DNA from: Plazaster borealis
Taxonomy: Eukaryota; Echinodermata; Asteroidea; Forcipulatida; Labidiasteridae
NCBI GenBank assembly: GCA_021014325.1
Contig: CM037469.1
Location: 12,032,663-12,096,662 of the forward strand
Direction: 5' to 3'
Length of the DNA: 64,000 nt
Part shown: in pieces, positions 22,285-33,015 of the stretch
Layout: every line of letters begins with the position of its first letter
How positions within the stretch are numbered: the first letter of the stretch is position 1
Translations under genes and position numbers: made by a program
The notes under the pieces: generated by a model
Databases searched by the model: none
Told to the model about the DNA's origin: nothing
The model's input: only the letters and a program-made list of their open reading frames with translations

Positions 22285-22505
22285 AAACCAATTGTTAAAT
22301 TCAACACTTTTAAAGCGTGCGGTGAGTGACAACTCTTTGTAAAGTTAAAGTCAAATGATTAAAAAGGAGTGACAACATTGAGGGCCTATATAGGCCCTAT
22401 TAGATTTAACTTTTACAATGTTAATTTAACTGTTTTCATTTTGTTAAATCTAACTTTTAAAGAGTTGTCGCTGACCGCACTCTTTATAAAGCGTGAATTG
22501 AACAC
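22285..22505. mobile_element. palindromic MITE
   Basis: The left arm runs TTAAATTCAACAC, AAAGCGTGCGGTGAGTGAC, AACTCTTTGTAAAGTTAAA. The right arm is the inverse (TTTAAAGAGTTGTCGCTGAC, CGCACTCTTTATAAAGCG, TGAATTGAACA). The centre includes GGGCCTATATAGGCCC, itself palindromic. No coding sequence. Confidence 0.78.
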
Positions 22506-22539
22506 TATAGTTTTAGAAGTGTAATAGGTTCGTGTCCGA

Positions 22540-23113
22540 ATAGACTGTGCAAGTCTCGCGCATATCGAAATCGAAAAAAAAAACAAAAACTCGAATGAAG
22601 AATATATTTTTCTATGAAATAAAATCTTCTTTTTAAGTTATATTTATATTCTTGAAAATAAAAATACCCATAGCAAGGTGTTACAAATAAATTTTCAACT
22701 TGTTGTATAATACAAAATAATTTGTTCAAATTAACATTGAAACAAAATTAAAACATGGCACGAGGATGCTTATTGTTAGAAACCCAATTTGCCAATCACG
22801 CCCGAATGTGTGCGTCTATCACATAGGCTTAATTACAACATTACCGTCAGTTGGGCAACATTCCAATTTTGTTTACAAGTAACCGAAAACGGAGGTCAAG
22901 TCTTATTCTCAGGTTTTTTTCGTTATTTGATTGAATTGATTTTACTTTCATATTGTTAATCACTTTACATAACCAAAATCATATTTTTCATGGCTATAAA
23001 CTACGTTAAACTAAAATAATTGACAAAACAAACTCACGCCCACGTAAAACTCCACTTGGTTGGGACCACAATGGTCCCGGAAGTTTGAATATTATGCGCG
23101 AGACTTGCATAGG
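22540..23113. mobile_element. TIR element of the AGACTG..CAAGTCTCGCGC family
   Basis: The left end TAGACTGTGCAAGTCTCGCG faces an inverted copy at the right end (GCGCGAGACTTGCATAGGAC). The first ~260 bp match 5083-5345. Near the right end is GGGACCACAATGGTCCC, a motif also present beside the related sequence at 35,760 and 38,990. It is inserted next to a fragment of the foldback element seen at 3850-4600. Confidence 0.65.
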
Positions 23114-23359
23114 ACGTCCTTAGCAACAGTGATAGCCGCAGCTGTGTAGCCGCCAATTCGGATACGGCAAATCCAAGTCGATTAATATTTCATGCACTTT
23201 TTAAACAGTAGGCTGGTATCATGTACTTTTCAATTCTGCCGTGGGACTAGCTCTACGATTAATAAAATCGTACAATATAAGGATGACCGAAAGATAGATA
23301 ACTGATACAGGGATGAGATTTGATGAAGAAGAAAATTCCTGAAAACTTACTTGCAGGCC

Positions 23360-23801
23360 AGGGCCCTGCGTTCCATTTGCGCAAACATATATTATCACAA
23401 CCGTTCGCGCAAACGTTTGTGCTCGTTGGAACGATTGGATGCGCACTTCGTGATACTCTGTAATGAAGATGGCGACACCGTATGTTATTAATTTGTTATA
23501 ACTTGGTTGTTGCTGTATTGTATATTATTTTAGTCCTCGCTTGTACATCGCGATATCAAATAATTAAGTTATTATTTCAACTCCATCTGAATGCGTTATC
23601 AATCACTGAAACACATTATAAATATTTTCGTGACAAGAATCTTGTTGTCCGCCATTTTGAAAATTCCCCACCAACACCTCAGAAAATACGTTCGCCTATG
23701 GTTGCTAACGGTCGCCAAGGTTGGCGGCGCACAACTCGTTCCACTCGAAATTGTTGGCAAACGTTGGCAACCTTTGCGCAAGTGGAACGCACTCCTGGGT
23801 T
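23360..23801. mobile_element. MITE with GCGTTCCAYTTGCGCAAA termini
   Basis: The left end GGCCCTGCGTTCCATTTGCG and the right end CGCAAGTGGAACGCACTCC are inverted repeats. Inner repeats of CGCAAACG and GGAACGA are also arranged symmetrically. The element lies about 300 bp 5' of the Death-domain gene. No transposase is encoded. Confidence 0.75.
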
Positions 23802-24098
23802 CTAAATAAGTTCTAGAGCGAGAACCTTTCAGATGATACACTTCAGGAGGTTTACATCAGACTCTTTGCATCACAGACAGACAGAACTGTACAGGTTCTG
23901 ACACTATTAATGTGGACTATTTCTTGCTCTCTGTGGTGACTGCTTCACTTCTTTCAAGAAGAAAATTTGAAGGCTCAAGAAGATCTTGGAAAATTCCATG
24001 AGAAATATCATGCCTGCTGATATAAAAGTCATTGTTGTATTAAGTATTGACGCCATGATATAAATTGCGTCAGGTCTATTTTTCTTTGGTCATCAGAG

Positions 24099-24348
24099 AT
24101 GGGTGCAGATTTCTCCCTTGAGATCCTTTCCAGCCGGCTCGGTGAGGCCTGGCCGTCCCTCGCCACCCAGCTTGGTTTCGATGACGCCGAATGCCAAAGC
24201 ATCATTGTAGCGCACGAGGGTCGGATCAGCAGGCAGGCCCATTACATGCTGCAAGCCTGGATTGAACGACATGGGGGTACGCTCCAGATGTCAACCCTGA
24301 TCGAAGCCTTGAAAGAGATCAGACGGCCAGAGTTGCTCAGGGAGCTAG
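24099..24348 (+). CDS. Death-domain exon 1 of the Death/LRAT gene
   Basis: The exon begins with ATG just after a possible acceptor (TTTGGTCATCAG) and ends at a strong donor (GAGCTAG|GTAAGT) in phase 1. About 83 residues form a Death domain: LSSRLGEAWPSLATQLGF, then a hydrophobic helix pattern, HYMLQAWIERHGG and LIEALKEIRRPELLRELG. The conserved Trp of helix 1 and the ML..W..R.G motif are present. Death domains mediate homotypic assembly in apoptotic and innate-immune complexes in the cytosol. The next exon joins in frame with a second Death domain. The 5' UTR is not identified. Confidence 0.85.
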
Positions 24349-24394
24349 GTAAGTACAGAACGACGTTAAAACCCTTAAATGAGCGAAGGTAAAC

Positions 24395-24500
24395 ACTAAA
24401 TCTTGGCACATTGTATTTTGTCACTGTTTTCTCCAAAGTGCAATGCCCTGTAAGAGTCAAAGTCCTTGATATTCTAGACTGGACCATTCCACATATCTAA
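24395..24500. repeat. dispersed repeat end in intron 1
   Basis: GTCAAAGTCCTTGATATTC, then TAGACTGGACCATTCCACAT, matches 31,500-31,560 (TCCTTGATATCCTAGAATGG, ACCATTCCACATCTAA). CATTGTATTTTGTCACTGTT and similar upstream segments align less well. It is an unidentified repeat family shared by introns of two unrelated genes. Confidence 0.55.
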
Positions 24501-25222
24501 CAGGGTATCAGGTGCCGGAGTTGTGTAGTCTGTTTTAGAGGGGCTGAAAAAATGTTTTTACTCATATACTTCGTGCTCAAAATTGTGAAGCCATCTGTTC
24601 TGTGTATAGCAGGCTTCCAGATGTCTTGCTGACAGCCTGTGCTGGGTTCTGAGGCTCCCAACACCCCTCCCCAATAAAACTTTTTTTTGGCTTACGGCGG
24701 TGCCAGTAAGCAGTGGGACCTTCCTGCATTTTTGTAATTCCTTGGTTACTTCCGAACTTATAAAATTATAGCAACAACACCCGGATAGAAACCAACATTG
24801 GAAGCAGGATCTATTGAGCAATGAGCAATGCACTCAGTGGATGAATTTTACAAGAAAGCATTAAAAAGAGAGTATTGAAATACAGTTGACTTTTCAGAGT
24901 TCTGTCCAGACGATGTCTTGCAATGTAGAGATAAGATAATGATGATGATGATGAATGCATCACACGACGAAACGTCCCAGAGGTGACGCCCCTTAGTCTA
25001 GCATTTGCTTAACAGTTTGAACATAAAACGGTTTCAATTGGTATAAGATTTCGCAAATAAAGGAACTTACAAAACTTAGTTTTGTACCAAAACCATGCAC
25101 TTTGAGGAGAACAACTTAGTTGAAAAAGCACCTCTTATGAACTTCTAACTAAACAACACACACCACTTGTATTATGTACTCTGTACAGTTACATGTCTTA
25201 CCATGTCTTACATGTCTTCTAG

Positions 25223-25471
25223 GTGTGGAAATTCTGGACAACGACACCATAAAAAAGGTAGCACGAAAAGTCGAAGAATCATGGCAGGATCTGGCTCTCT
25301 ACCTCGGTTTCGACATTGAGGACTGCCAGAATATTATGAAAAGCTTCCCGAAAGGGGAGCGCGCAGCTCAGATGCTGGCCAACTGGAGGATTAAGTTCAA
25401 CGGGGCTAATCCTCTAGAGACCCTGTTAAAAGCTCTCCAAGTAGTGGACCTTGAACTTGCCAATGAACTTG
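25223..25471 (+). CDS. Death-domain exon 2 of the Death/LRAT gene
   Basis: The acceptor is TGTCTTCTAG|GTGTGG and the donor GAACTTG|GTAAGT. Both sides are phase 1 with a split Gly codon, so it joins exon 1 (ELG|VEIL) and exon 3 in frame. The 83 residues are a second Death domain: KVARKVEESWQDLALYLGFD, QMLANWRIKFNG and LLKALQVVDLELANELG. It closely parallels exon 1 in length, phase and motif order, which suggests exon duplication within the gene. It lies 874 bp downstream of exon 1. Confidence 0.87.
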
Positions 25472-25667
25472 GTAAGTCACATAGTAATTTGAATCGAGTA
25501 TTAGTTTGCATATCGGTTTGCGGCTTCAAATGTCAAAACCTTTAGGATCTGTGGACTCTCTTTTGGTTCTTGGTAGTTGCAAGCCATTAATAAACCTCTG
25601 AACTTTCTTTTGTTGTGTCTTTGGTAGTTTTGATCACTGAATTTATATTTTGCACCTTTTTTTGCAG

Positions 25668-27245
25668 GACCGTTGCTACGAATCCCATCATGCACTACTT
25701 GCGGCAACAGCGATCCTGTTAAGTTTAGACGTTACTTCTCCCTGGACGGTCAGTCTCGACTCCTCGGGATCTGCTGTACCAAATGTGGTCAGGAGTGGCT
25801 CCAAGATAGATTCCTGTTACATCCAGACACTGACAGGACACGTCCGAGGGTCAGACTTTGCGGAGTTGTCCTCAAGAAACAGCTCAAGGTAACCCTGGAA
25901 ACGAATCCAGCATTTCAGGTCAAGAGTTCTCGTAAGAGAATTTAATTAGACCGTGCTTTAGATGTCCTGAAGGTGGGCGATCACATCACCTGGCAGCGCC
26001 CATATATCCTTTGGCACCATGCAATAGTATCCGGTGTCGATAAAGGGAATGGGCTTCTTAAGGTACTCCACTGGACCAAGATAGGATTGGCATGCGGTAC
26101 AACACAGATAATGGAAGAAGACATAAGTTTAGGTGGTCAATTGGGTGAACTGTATCGATTCGCGTACGAGGAAGATATGACCAAGGCCAATCCCGTAGAG
26201 CTCGTTATTGCCCGTGCCAAATCCAGATTAGGGGACACGGGGTACGAGCTTCTGGGTGACAACTGCGAGGCATTTGCTTCTTACTGTAAAATTGGAGTCG
26301 TGGAGAGCTGCCAGGCCGTGTGGTTCTACAACAAGGTCAAAACGATCGTGAATGAAACGCTGGTAAACACATTCAAGAGTTAAGGGTATTTGTGTCGTTG
26401 CTAAAGAGTATGTAAAGCCTGGTTCTAAAGTGTTCTTGGAGCAGGTCAGGACTGTTTCTGTAGAAGGGGGGTTGACGGCAGCGGGAGAAGTTGGTTTTGC
26501 AGAGTCGTTTGAGAGGCTCGCCAATGGCACTGATACACTAGGAGCTGGTATCGTGTTTGGTATTGAAGGTTTGGCTTGCGTCTGGAATCTCGGTCAGTAT
26601 TACCAAAAGAGAAAACAGTGTGACTTGTCAAGGAACGAGTTTGTTAAAACTGCCACGCAGCGTGTGGTTGAGGCATTGAGTGGAGCAGGCCTGGCCATTT
26701 CGTTAGGCTTAGGAGCGCAGGCGGCAGGGGCTGCAATGGGGGCCGCGGCAGGTACGTTTATTCTCCCTGGGCTAGGAACGGCAATTTGTGGGTTCATTGG
26801 AAGCATTGTTGGGGGTGTAGTTGGTTCACTTGTTGGCAGAGCCTTTGGTTCATTCATAGGACAACCCATCGGCCGTTGTCTCGCCAGACAAATCGGTACG
26901 GACGATATGGCTGTGCGCATCGGAGACCTTCGACCCGGGGACCAGATTGTTTCTCACGGCAACCTCCTTCATCCGCGACATCATGCTATAGTTGTCTCCC
27001 GCACTCAAGGTCAGAGTAAAGTCACGGTTGTCCACAGTACGTACAGCAATGGTGTGGTCGAAGAGGAGGTTGATTTCATCGAACCCGTGTATAAAGTGAT
27101 TTATCAAGAACAGAACTGTTTCCCACCTGAGAAGGTGATTGAAAGAGCCAGATCCAAGATCGTGAATGATGCATACACGTACTCGTTGGTATGGAATAAC
27201 TGCAAGCACTTCGCCCAATGGTGCAAACTGAAGGAGAATAATTAA
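25668..27245 (+). CDS. CxxC segment, LRAT-like domain, glycine zipper, second LRAT-like domain (broken exon)
   Basis: The acceptor TTTTTTTGCAG|GACC continues exon 2 in phase 1. It encodes CTTCG..CCTKCG (two CxxC pairs), then VLKVGDHITWQRP, LWHHAIVSG and GDNCEAFASYCKIG. These last are the His and Asn-Cys motifs of LRAT/H-REV107-type acyltransferases (NlpC/P60 fold). After a frame change near 26,375-26,385 come KEYVKPGSK and an ~60-residue Gly/Ala segment (AAGAAMGAAAG, GSIVGGVVGSLVGRAFG). A second LRAT-like unit follows (GDQIVSHG, HHAIVVS, WNNCKHFAQWCK) and stops at 27,245. A TAA lies in frame at 25,943. A phase-0 intron 25,889-25,972 (AAG|GTAACC, CTGAAG|GTGGGC) would skip it, but its acceptor lacks a pyrimidine tract. 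Pseudogene, adjacent genes or assembly errors are alternatives. Confidence 0.72.
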
Positions 27246-27764
27246 ATCAATGATTGTAAGATAAATCCATAATCGGCGGTCGTGAAATAACTAGATGTAA
27301 CCATCATTGGTTTCATCTCCCACAGTGAAATCAATTAAACTGAACCGAGGCTTGGATGTATAGTCTGGTCTGTGTCTTGTAACATGAAGACAAAAAACCT
27401 TAGAAGTTTCATAGCAGTCGTTTCTTGGTGGCTGAGACATTCAGAGTGGGCGTTCGAATCCCGTTCATGACAATGTTCTGTCATTGAGGAAGACAATACC
27501 ACTTCATGGCTACAGCTAGCGAGGCTAATGTTCAGGATGGGGTGCTTCAGCCAGGTCTCATCAGGCCTCTTGTGTTAAATGGCGAAGCTCCTTAAAATCT
27601 GCCTCCAAGTTATGCAGGGGGGCAGTGTTTTGTGATCAGACACTTCTTAAAGGATACCGTCTCATCCCAGAAATAAATGGGTATACCTTAGAGATTGTTG
27701 ATGTGAGTGATCATACCAACATGGTACCCGTTTGTAAGGAGCTCTGGAAGTGCCATTCTAAAAA
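27246..27764 (+). repeat. 3' flank of the Death/LRAT gene with a decayed SINE head
   Basis: At about 27,420-27,475, TGGTGGCTGAGACATTCAGAG is followed by GTTCGAATCCCG, a recognisable B-box, then GACAATGTTCTGTCATTGAGG. This is a tRNA-headed SINE remnant. No polyadenylation signal can be singled out confidently in the first 100 bases after the stop. Confidence 0.4.
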
Positions 27765-28015
27765 TGTTGAGATCCTGAGATAATTTTAACCTCAAGTTGA
27801 TGACATCATAAACGTAAAGATGACGACATCCTGAGATGATTTATCTCAGGATGAAGACATCCTATAATAAGATGTCGTCTTCCCGATATTATTTTATCTC
27901 AGTATGTAGACATCATGGAAGTAAGATGTAGGCTTACCGAGATAAATTATCTCGGGATGCTATCATCCTGAAAAACATGTCGAGAACCCGAAGATAAATT
28001 ATCTTGGGAAGACAA
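27765..28015. repeat. cluster of ATCCTGAGATAA/TTATCTCAGGAT palindromes
   Basis: ATCCTGAGAT..ATCTCAGGAT, CCGAGATAAATTATCTCGGG and similar imperfect palindromes recur about every 60 bp. They are interspersed with GATGTCGTC / GACGACATC inversions. The whole segment can fold on itself, like a compound foldback element. Confidence 0.7.
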
Positions 28016-28512
28016 CGTGGTGCTCGTTTGGCTGCCATCTCATAAATAGTTTCAGTTAATGTTTACTGCCCGCCGATGAGCAAAGAAAGTATGCAACATT
28101 AACATAACAAATACATTATTGTTGTTACTTAGAAAGTGCCTTAAAGGACCATTCCTTGCAGAAAAGATATTAACAAAATACGTCGTTTAATTTGCCTGTT
28201 TTCTTTTCTTTATGATAAAAATTACTGCTGAATAAGTCCTTTCTGCTCTTAGCCGACATGGGATTTTCAATAATTCTACATTACTGTGAATATATTGGCA
28301 TTTGTTTCTTAATTCTAAGCTTAATTGTGTTTTTAAGAATGGATTTGACTAGGTTTTTATAGTGAAAATCACTGATTCTGAAATAGTAAAGTACTATACT
28401 TTCCAAATGAGTTGGTCACATTTTAAATGAAATCATCGAAAAACTGTGAATTATAAGGTTGTTTCCCCCTATTATTTTGTCTATAGATATTCATAATAAC
28501 AAATTAGGTGTG

Positions 28513-28785
28513 TACACTGCAAAACTGTGTTAAATTGACACCATGGGTGTTATTGTCACATATACTACAGATCCCAAAACATAATGAAAATTTACAACAC
28601 AGCACAGGGTGTTAAAATAACATGAATTTCTTCAAAACCAATTAGTAATTGGTTTTGAAAGAAATTCATGTTATTTAAACACCTTGTAGTGTAAATTTAT
28701 TATGTTTATTTTGATTCTCTGTTCGGTATCCATAATGTGACAGCACCCATGGTTTCAGTTTTAACACCCCATCTTTTGCAGTGTA
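28513..28785. mobile_element. MITE, ACACTGCAAAA termini, copy 1
   Basis: The termini ACACTGCAAAACTG and CTTTTGCAGTGT are inverted. The next inner block (TTGACACCATGGGTG / CACCCATGGTTTCAG) is also inverted. The centre is a long perfect palindrome around AACCAATTAGTAATTGGTT flanked by CATGAATTTC. A second copy lies 165 bp downstream in the same orientation. Confidence 0.85.
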
Positions 28786-28949
28786 TGTGTATATAGGCTT
28801 GTAACTGTTATGTTCGCTATGTTCCCTAATTACTTGAAGTGTATTATTATAGGCCAATTGTGACACTGCTCTTTAGCTCGCTTATAAAATCATACTATAT
28901 TTAATCAATGCAAGTTTTTCAGTTGGGTTGAGCCTTGGGTTCTCAGCGC

Positions 28950-29158
28950 TACACTGCAAAAACTGGGGTGTTAAAATTGACAACATGGGTGCTGTCACAT
29001 ATAGATACCGAAGAGGGAATCAAAATTAACATCTTAGAGTGTTAAAATAACACCAATGTAAATTGTTTTTGGTGTTACTTTTGATTCTCTCTTCGGTATA
29101 TATATTATGTGAAAAACACCCATGATGTCAATTTTAACACCCCCGTTTTTGCAGTGCA
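28950..29158. mobile_element. MITE, ACACTGCAAAA termini, copy 2
   Basis: TACACTGCAAAAACTGGGG at the left and CCCCCGTTTTTGCAGTGCA at the right are inverted. GTGTTAAAATTGACA, CATGGGTG and ATACCGAAGAG are mirrored further in. It is related to the copy at 28,513 by termini and inner blocks but has a different centre (GTGTTAAAATAACACC). Confidence 0.85.
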
Positions 29159-31240
29159 GGAAATCCGTTGTAACGGAGTGTCATGGCCGAGCTGTTCATT
29201 GAATCGTTTTCATGGTATGGCATGAATAGTGGGACTTTTATTTAGTGAGGCAATAGTTGGAGGAATTGTGCCTTTGATGATACAAGCATGGACGTTGGCA
29301 TTGGCATACAGTCAGAGTACGATAAATATATTTGGCTGTTAGGTCTACTTATTTGCAGAATTTGTGGAACTTTGCATTACTGAGTTCAAATTTTGAGGCA
29401 TCCTTGGTTTCATTACCCGAGCAAATATATAAATAATAATACCAAATGTACTGTATTGAGCTACATTAATTACTCTTTTGTTCTTGGAATTATGATCGAT
29501 ATGTTCGATTGTCAAATTATGAACTGTAAGTATTACCGTTTAGGCCCCACTGTATATAAATAATTCCATTTTATTATTGAGTTAATATTACGGGCGTCCC
29601 GCTGGTTACGCATCTGCTCGACGTGTTTCCAGCATTGATTGTACACACAACTATACAGTAAAACTAATTAGCATTTCCCATGAAATAATATGCTAATTAC
29701 ACTCACGCATGCGTACAAACATTGGTGGGCAAATGCCATAAAGTTGTGCACTAGGCAGACGCACAAGCGCGTATCTCTCATGCCACTATCAACCCCGTAC
29801 AACAATTAAGGTGCGATTCTCCCTCGTTTTACACATAGCCTAGATATAGAATATACATAGATAACATAATGATATGGTTACAAACCTATGTTCCGACACC
29901 TCTATGTTCCGACACCCCTATGTTCCGACACCCCTAGTGTATTTTCCTATTCCTAACCCTATGCAAAACCGTCCGGCGGACATTATTGCATCTGCAGTAA
30001 TGTCCGCCGGATAGTATTGCATAGAGGACATAATTGCATGCGACACCGGCTTCGCGTGCGGTGCGTGGGGTTTTAATACAGCGCATGGCTTGGTAGGCCT
30101 ATATACATTGTATGCGTTATGTGTAGTGTGCTATAAACGAAACAAACCCAATTGTGTTATTACTTAAGCCCTACGTCCTGCCCATGGATCTGTTTTATTT
30201 TAATGCATCAGCTATTTTTGTATGTATTATAAATAATAGCATTTCTGATTCCTGCGCATATTATCAGTGTTTACGACTGCTGTTTCCTTGGCAAAGGATA
30301 TATAGATACACAGTTGTAATTGTATTGTCATCACTTCATCTCCAGTTAAAACCATGCTTTTTGATGGATTTTGATATATGAGAAATGTATCGTCTGAAGG
30401 GGAACTATAATGGAAAGCTGATGGAAGGAATGTCAGATTTTGATGATTAAATACAACAATATTAAATTTACTAATGCATCATGCACGTCGGTACGGTCAC
30501 TCCTTCGTGCGATGAGTGTCGCCCCCCATCCTAATTGCTCTCTCTCTCGGTTCTCGCTCATTTCCTTATCTTACCGTTTGTGCAGTTTTTAACTTTTTGG
30601 GGGTCAAGGTGAATTTTTTGTTGTTGTAAATTTGTCTTTTATATCATTCTTCAAATGGCCCTATAATGTTCCCATGTTTGGGTTGTTTGCAAACTTTTGG
30701 GTAACAGTGTTGTGTTTGCGTACACTTTTATTAAACCTTGTTAAAACTTGAAATGGGCACTTTGTTTGTTATAAATTCCCATATGTTGCTGTTGCTATTA
30801 TTAAATTATTGTAGTTGTTTTGTTGTTGTCGTTTTTCTTCTTCATTTCTTTGTTGTAATGAGACCATTATTATTTTTTGAAAGTTTAGAAAATAATGGCC
30901 AAATAAACAACAACAATAATAAGTATAATATTGTAGGGCATATAGGCCTAACAGGACTAACCTAGCTCGTGTGTGTTGAGAGCAGAGTAAAACTAAGATG
31001 ACATTTCCTGGAGAAAGGCTAATAAATTAGATGATGGGGTCAACAGGGGCTGGTCAGTACTGGGGGATTTGAAGAATGTTTGGTGTGTTTTAGTAACCTT
31101 GAAATTACAGAGTATGGGCAAAACCTATTGACTCGTAGGCCTATAATAATTAATGAAGACTATGACTTGTGATTCGTGAATTGTCCTTTCGGCAGTGTTT
31201 TGCATTAATTTATGTTTGTTTACTCGACTCAAAAACAGCA
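29159..31240. other. gene-free stretch with two small structured repeats
   Basis: CTATGTTCCGACACC is repeated three times with 16-bp spacing at 29,886-29,935. At 29,972-30,011 a 14-bp perfect stem (TCCGGCGGACATTA / TAATGTCCGCCGGA) encloses a 12-nt loop. AATTGCATGCG and TATTGCATAG follow. The remaining DNA is AT-rich, and open frames such as 30,154-30,381 and 30,738-30,965 look like chance frames. Confidence 0.55.
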
Positions 31241-31429
31241 ATGACTTCCACTTCGGAAGTAGTGGGCAATGCTACCTCCGTAATAAGCTGTGACAATGTC
31301 GTACTGGCAGAAAGTATCCAGGTATGTATCGTATTCGCAATTCTAGGCGCTTCTTTACCCTATTTAATAGTAGGCCTATGTTCCGTTCAGGAAGGACAAA
31401 CAAATGTGCAGATGAAGTAGGCGTTCTGT

Positions 31430-31567
31430 GGAGATTGGCCCCTCTAATGAGGGAAAGGGTCAATGATGGTACCACATAATCACTAATTAAGTCATTCTTC
31501 AAAGGGTAATGACTGGGAGGAGTCAAATTCCTTGATATCCTAGAATGGACCATTCCACATCTAAGAG
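31430..31567. repeat. dispersed repeat in intron 1 of the MULE-like gene
   Basis: It shares the CCTTGATATYCTAGA and GGACCATTCCACAT segments with 24,395-24,500 and ends at a poly-G run (31,567-31,578). See the partner entry for the comparison. Confidence 0.55.
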
Positions 31568-32814
31568 GGGGGGGGGGGTGAGGCCTCAGATGTTTCTTTT
31601 TTTACGGGATTAAAAACAAAATGGATGGTGTGGTAGTAAATATAGGGCATTGCAATGCCATTAAGAACTTAGATAATTAGATAAATAAACCAATTACTGG
31701 TTGCAAAGGACTAAAATAATCGTAGACAATAGCTGGACATGTAAAGAAGACTTTTAGATGTACAATTAATTATTGGGAAATGCACATATTTACTAAAAAA
31801 ATTGGATTGTGTGGTAGTAATATTGGCCCTTTCGTCCCTCGGGATAAAGTCGAGGTGTTTCCACGTCCCTAAAGGGTTAGCTAATTCGGGAAAATAACTC
31901 AGTTTATTACTGGGTAATTAATGAACTCAAATAATTCTACACAATAGCTGATGGGCATGTAAATAAGTCACTTATATGTAAAATATCATCGGAAAAATGC
32001 ACAGAAAACATGTTCATTATATCTTGGATGGTGTGACGTACTACATCTATTGGCCATTTCGAGCATTGCGTATCATAGTCGGGGGAGTTAACACATTAGA
32101 GTGTTAAATAAATGAGGTAATTAGTTCTATTATTTGAGAAACCATTCATGTTTCTGTTTCAACATCATAAAGATTCATAAAGTTAATGTCATAAGGTTTT
32201 AACAGAATAACATATAATATACATATATATTTTTTGACAGAAACTCCTTCCTTCACTGGTTCCTTACCATGTTTGCAAGCTCGTTGAGGAACCGTCAAGC
32301 AGTGAAGCAAGTTTTACTGAAGTATTTCGACTCCCATTTCCCAATGAGGACGAATTTTTGAAATGGCTGGGGGACTTCCAGTCGGTGTCGTACACCACAT
32401 GGAGGGTGAAGAGGACATTTCCCCGATCTGGAAAGTTTATTCAGTTAAAGGTAATTAATAAAATTTTAAGTGTGGCGTAATTTTTGTATGTTTTGGGCCT
32501 GCGACAATACTCATTTCGTACAAGGCATATTTGACTAACATTCGATTTGTTATTTATTTTGTGGACGCGTGTGAAAGTACATGGAACTAATTAAATTGTA
32601 TAATCTAAAATATATGTTTTGTTTCAGAAATTGTACCGCTGCCAACACAATACACGAACTGTAAGCCATAACACCAATGCAAACCGTCGAGTCCAACCTA
32701 AGAACACCAACTGCAATGCTGATATGATGGTTTCAATCAAGACGGTGCAAAAACACTCCAGGTACAACTGTTGCGATGATCTACACGCAGACAAAATTGT
32801 AGTAATTGCCAATT

Positions 32815-33015
32815 AAGTTTCGCATTCGTTTTAAAATTGTATTGCCTGCTTTTAAATGTATGCACTCTTAAGCAGCTTTGTGTGTTTTTTGATGTAATTT
32901 GTTGTTTGTAATTTGCTGTAATTTTTAATGGAATTTTATTGTGATATGCGCCTTCGAACATCCTCAGATGGAGAGGGCGCAGAATAAATTTAATAAATTA
33001 TTATTATTATTATCC
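32815..33015 (+). mobile_element. LINE/SINE 3'-tail fragment with (ATT)n
   Basis: Within intron 3 of the MULE-like gene, GATATGCGCCTTCGAACATCC, AGAGGGCGCAGAATAAAT and (ATT)n end in CCCAGTGAG. The order GCGCC, a short inverted core, GCGC, then (ATT)n is shared with the tails of SINE family A and the LINE at 52.6 kb. It is a 5'-truncated retroposon end in the plus orientation. Confidence 0.6.

Noticed and set aside
25932..25961. 30-bp intron (GTAAGAG..TTTAG) that would remove the stop in the Death/LRAT gene
   Set aside because: Donor and acceptor look good and the phase fits, but 30 bp is below the size normally spliced in animals, so I did not use it as the model.
26600..27218. Antisense frames opposite the glycine zipper and second LRAT-like domain
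   Set aside because: The plus strand carries clear domain motifs; the antisense Pro/Ala-rich peptides mirror GC-rich Gly/Ala codons.
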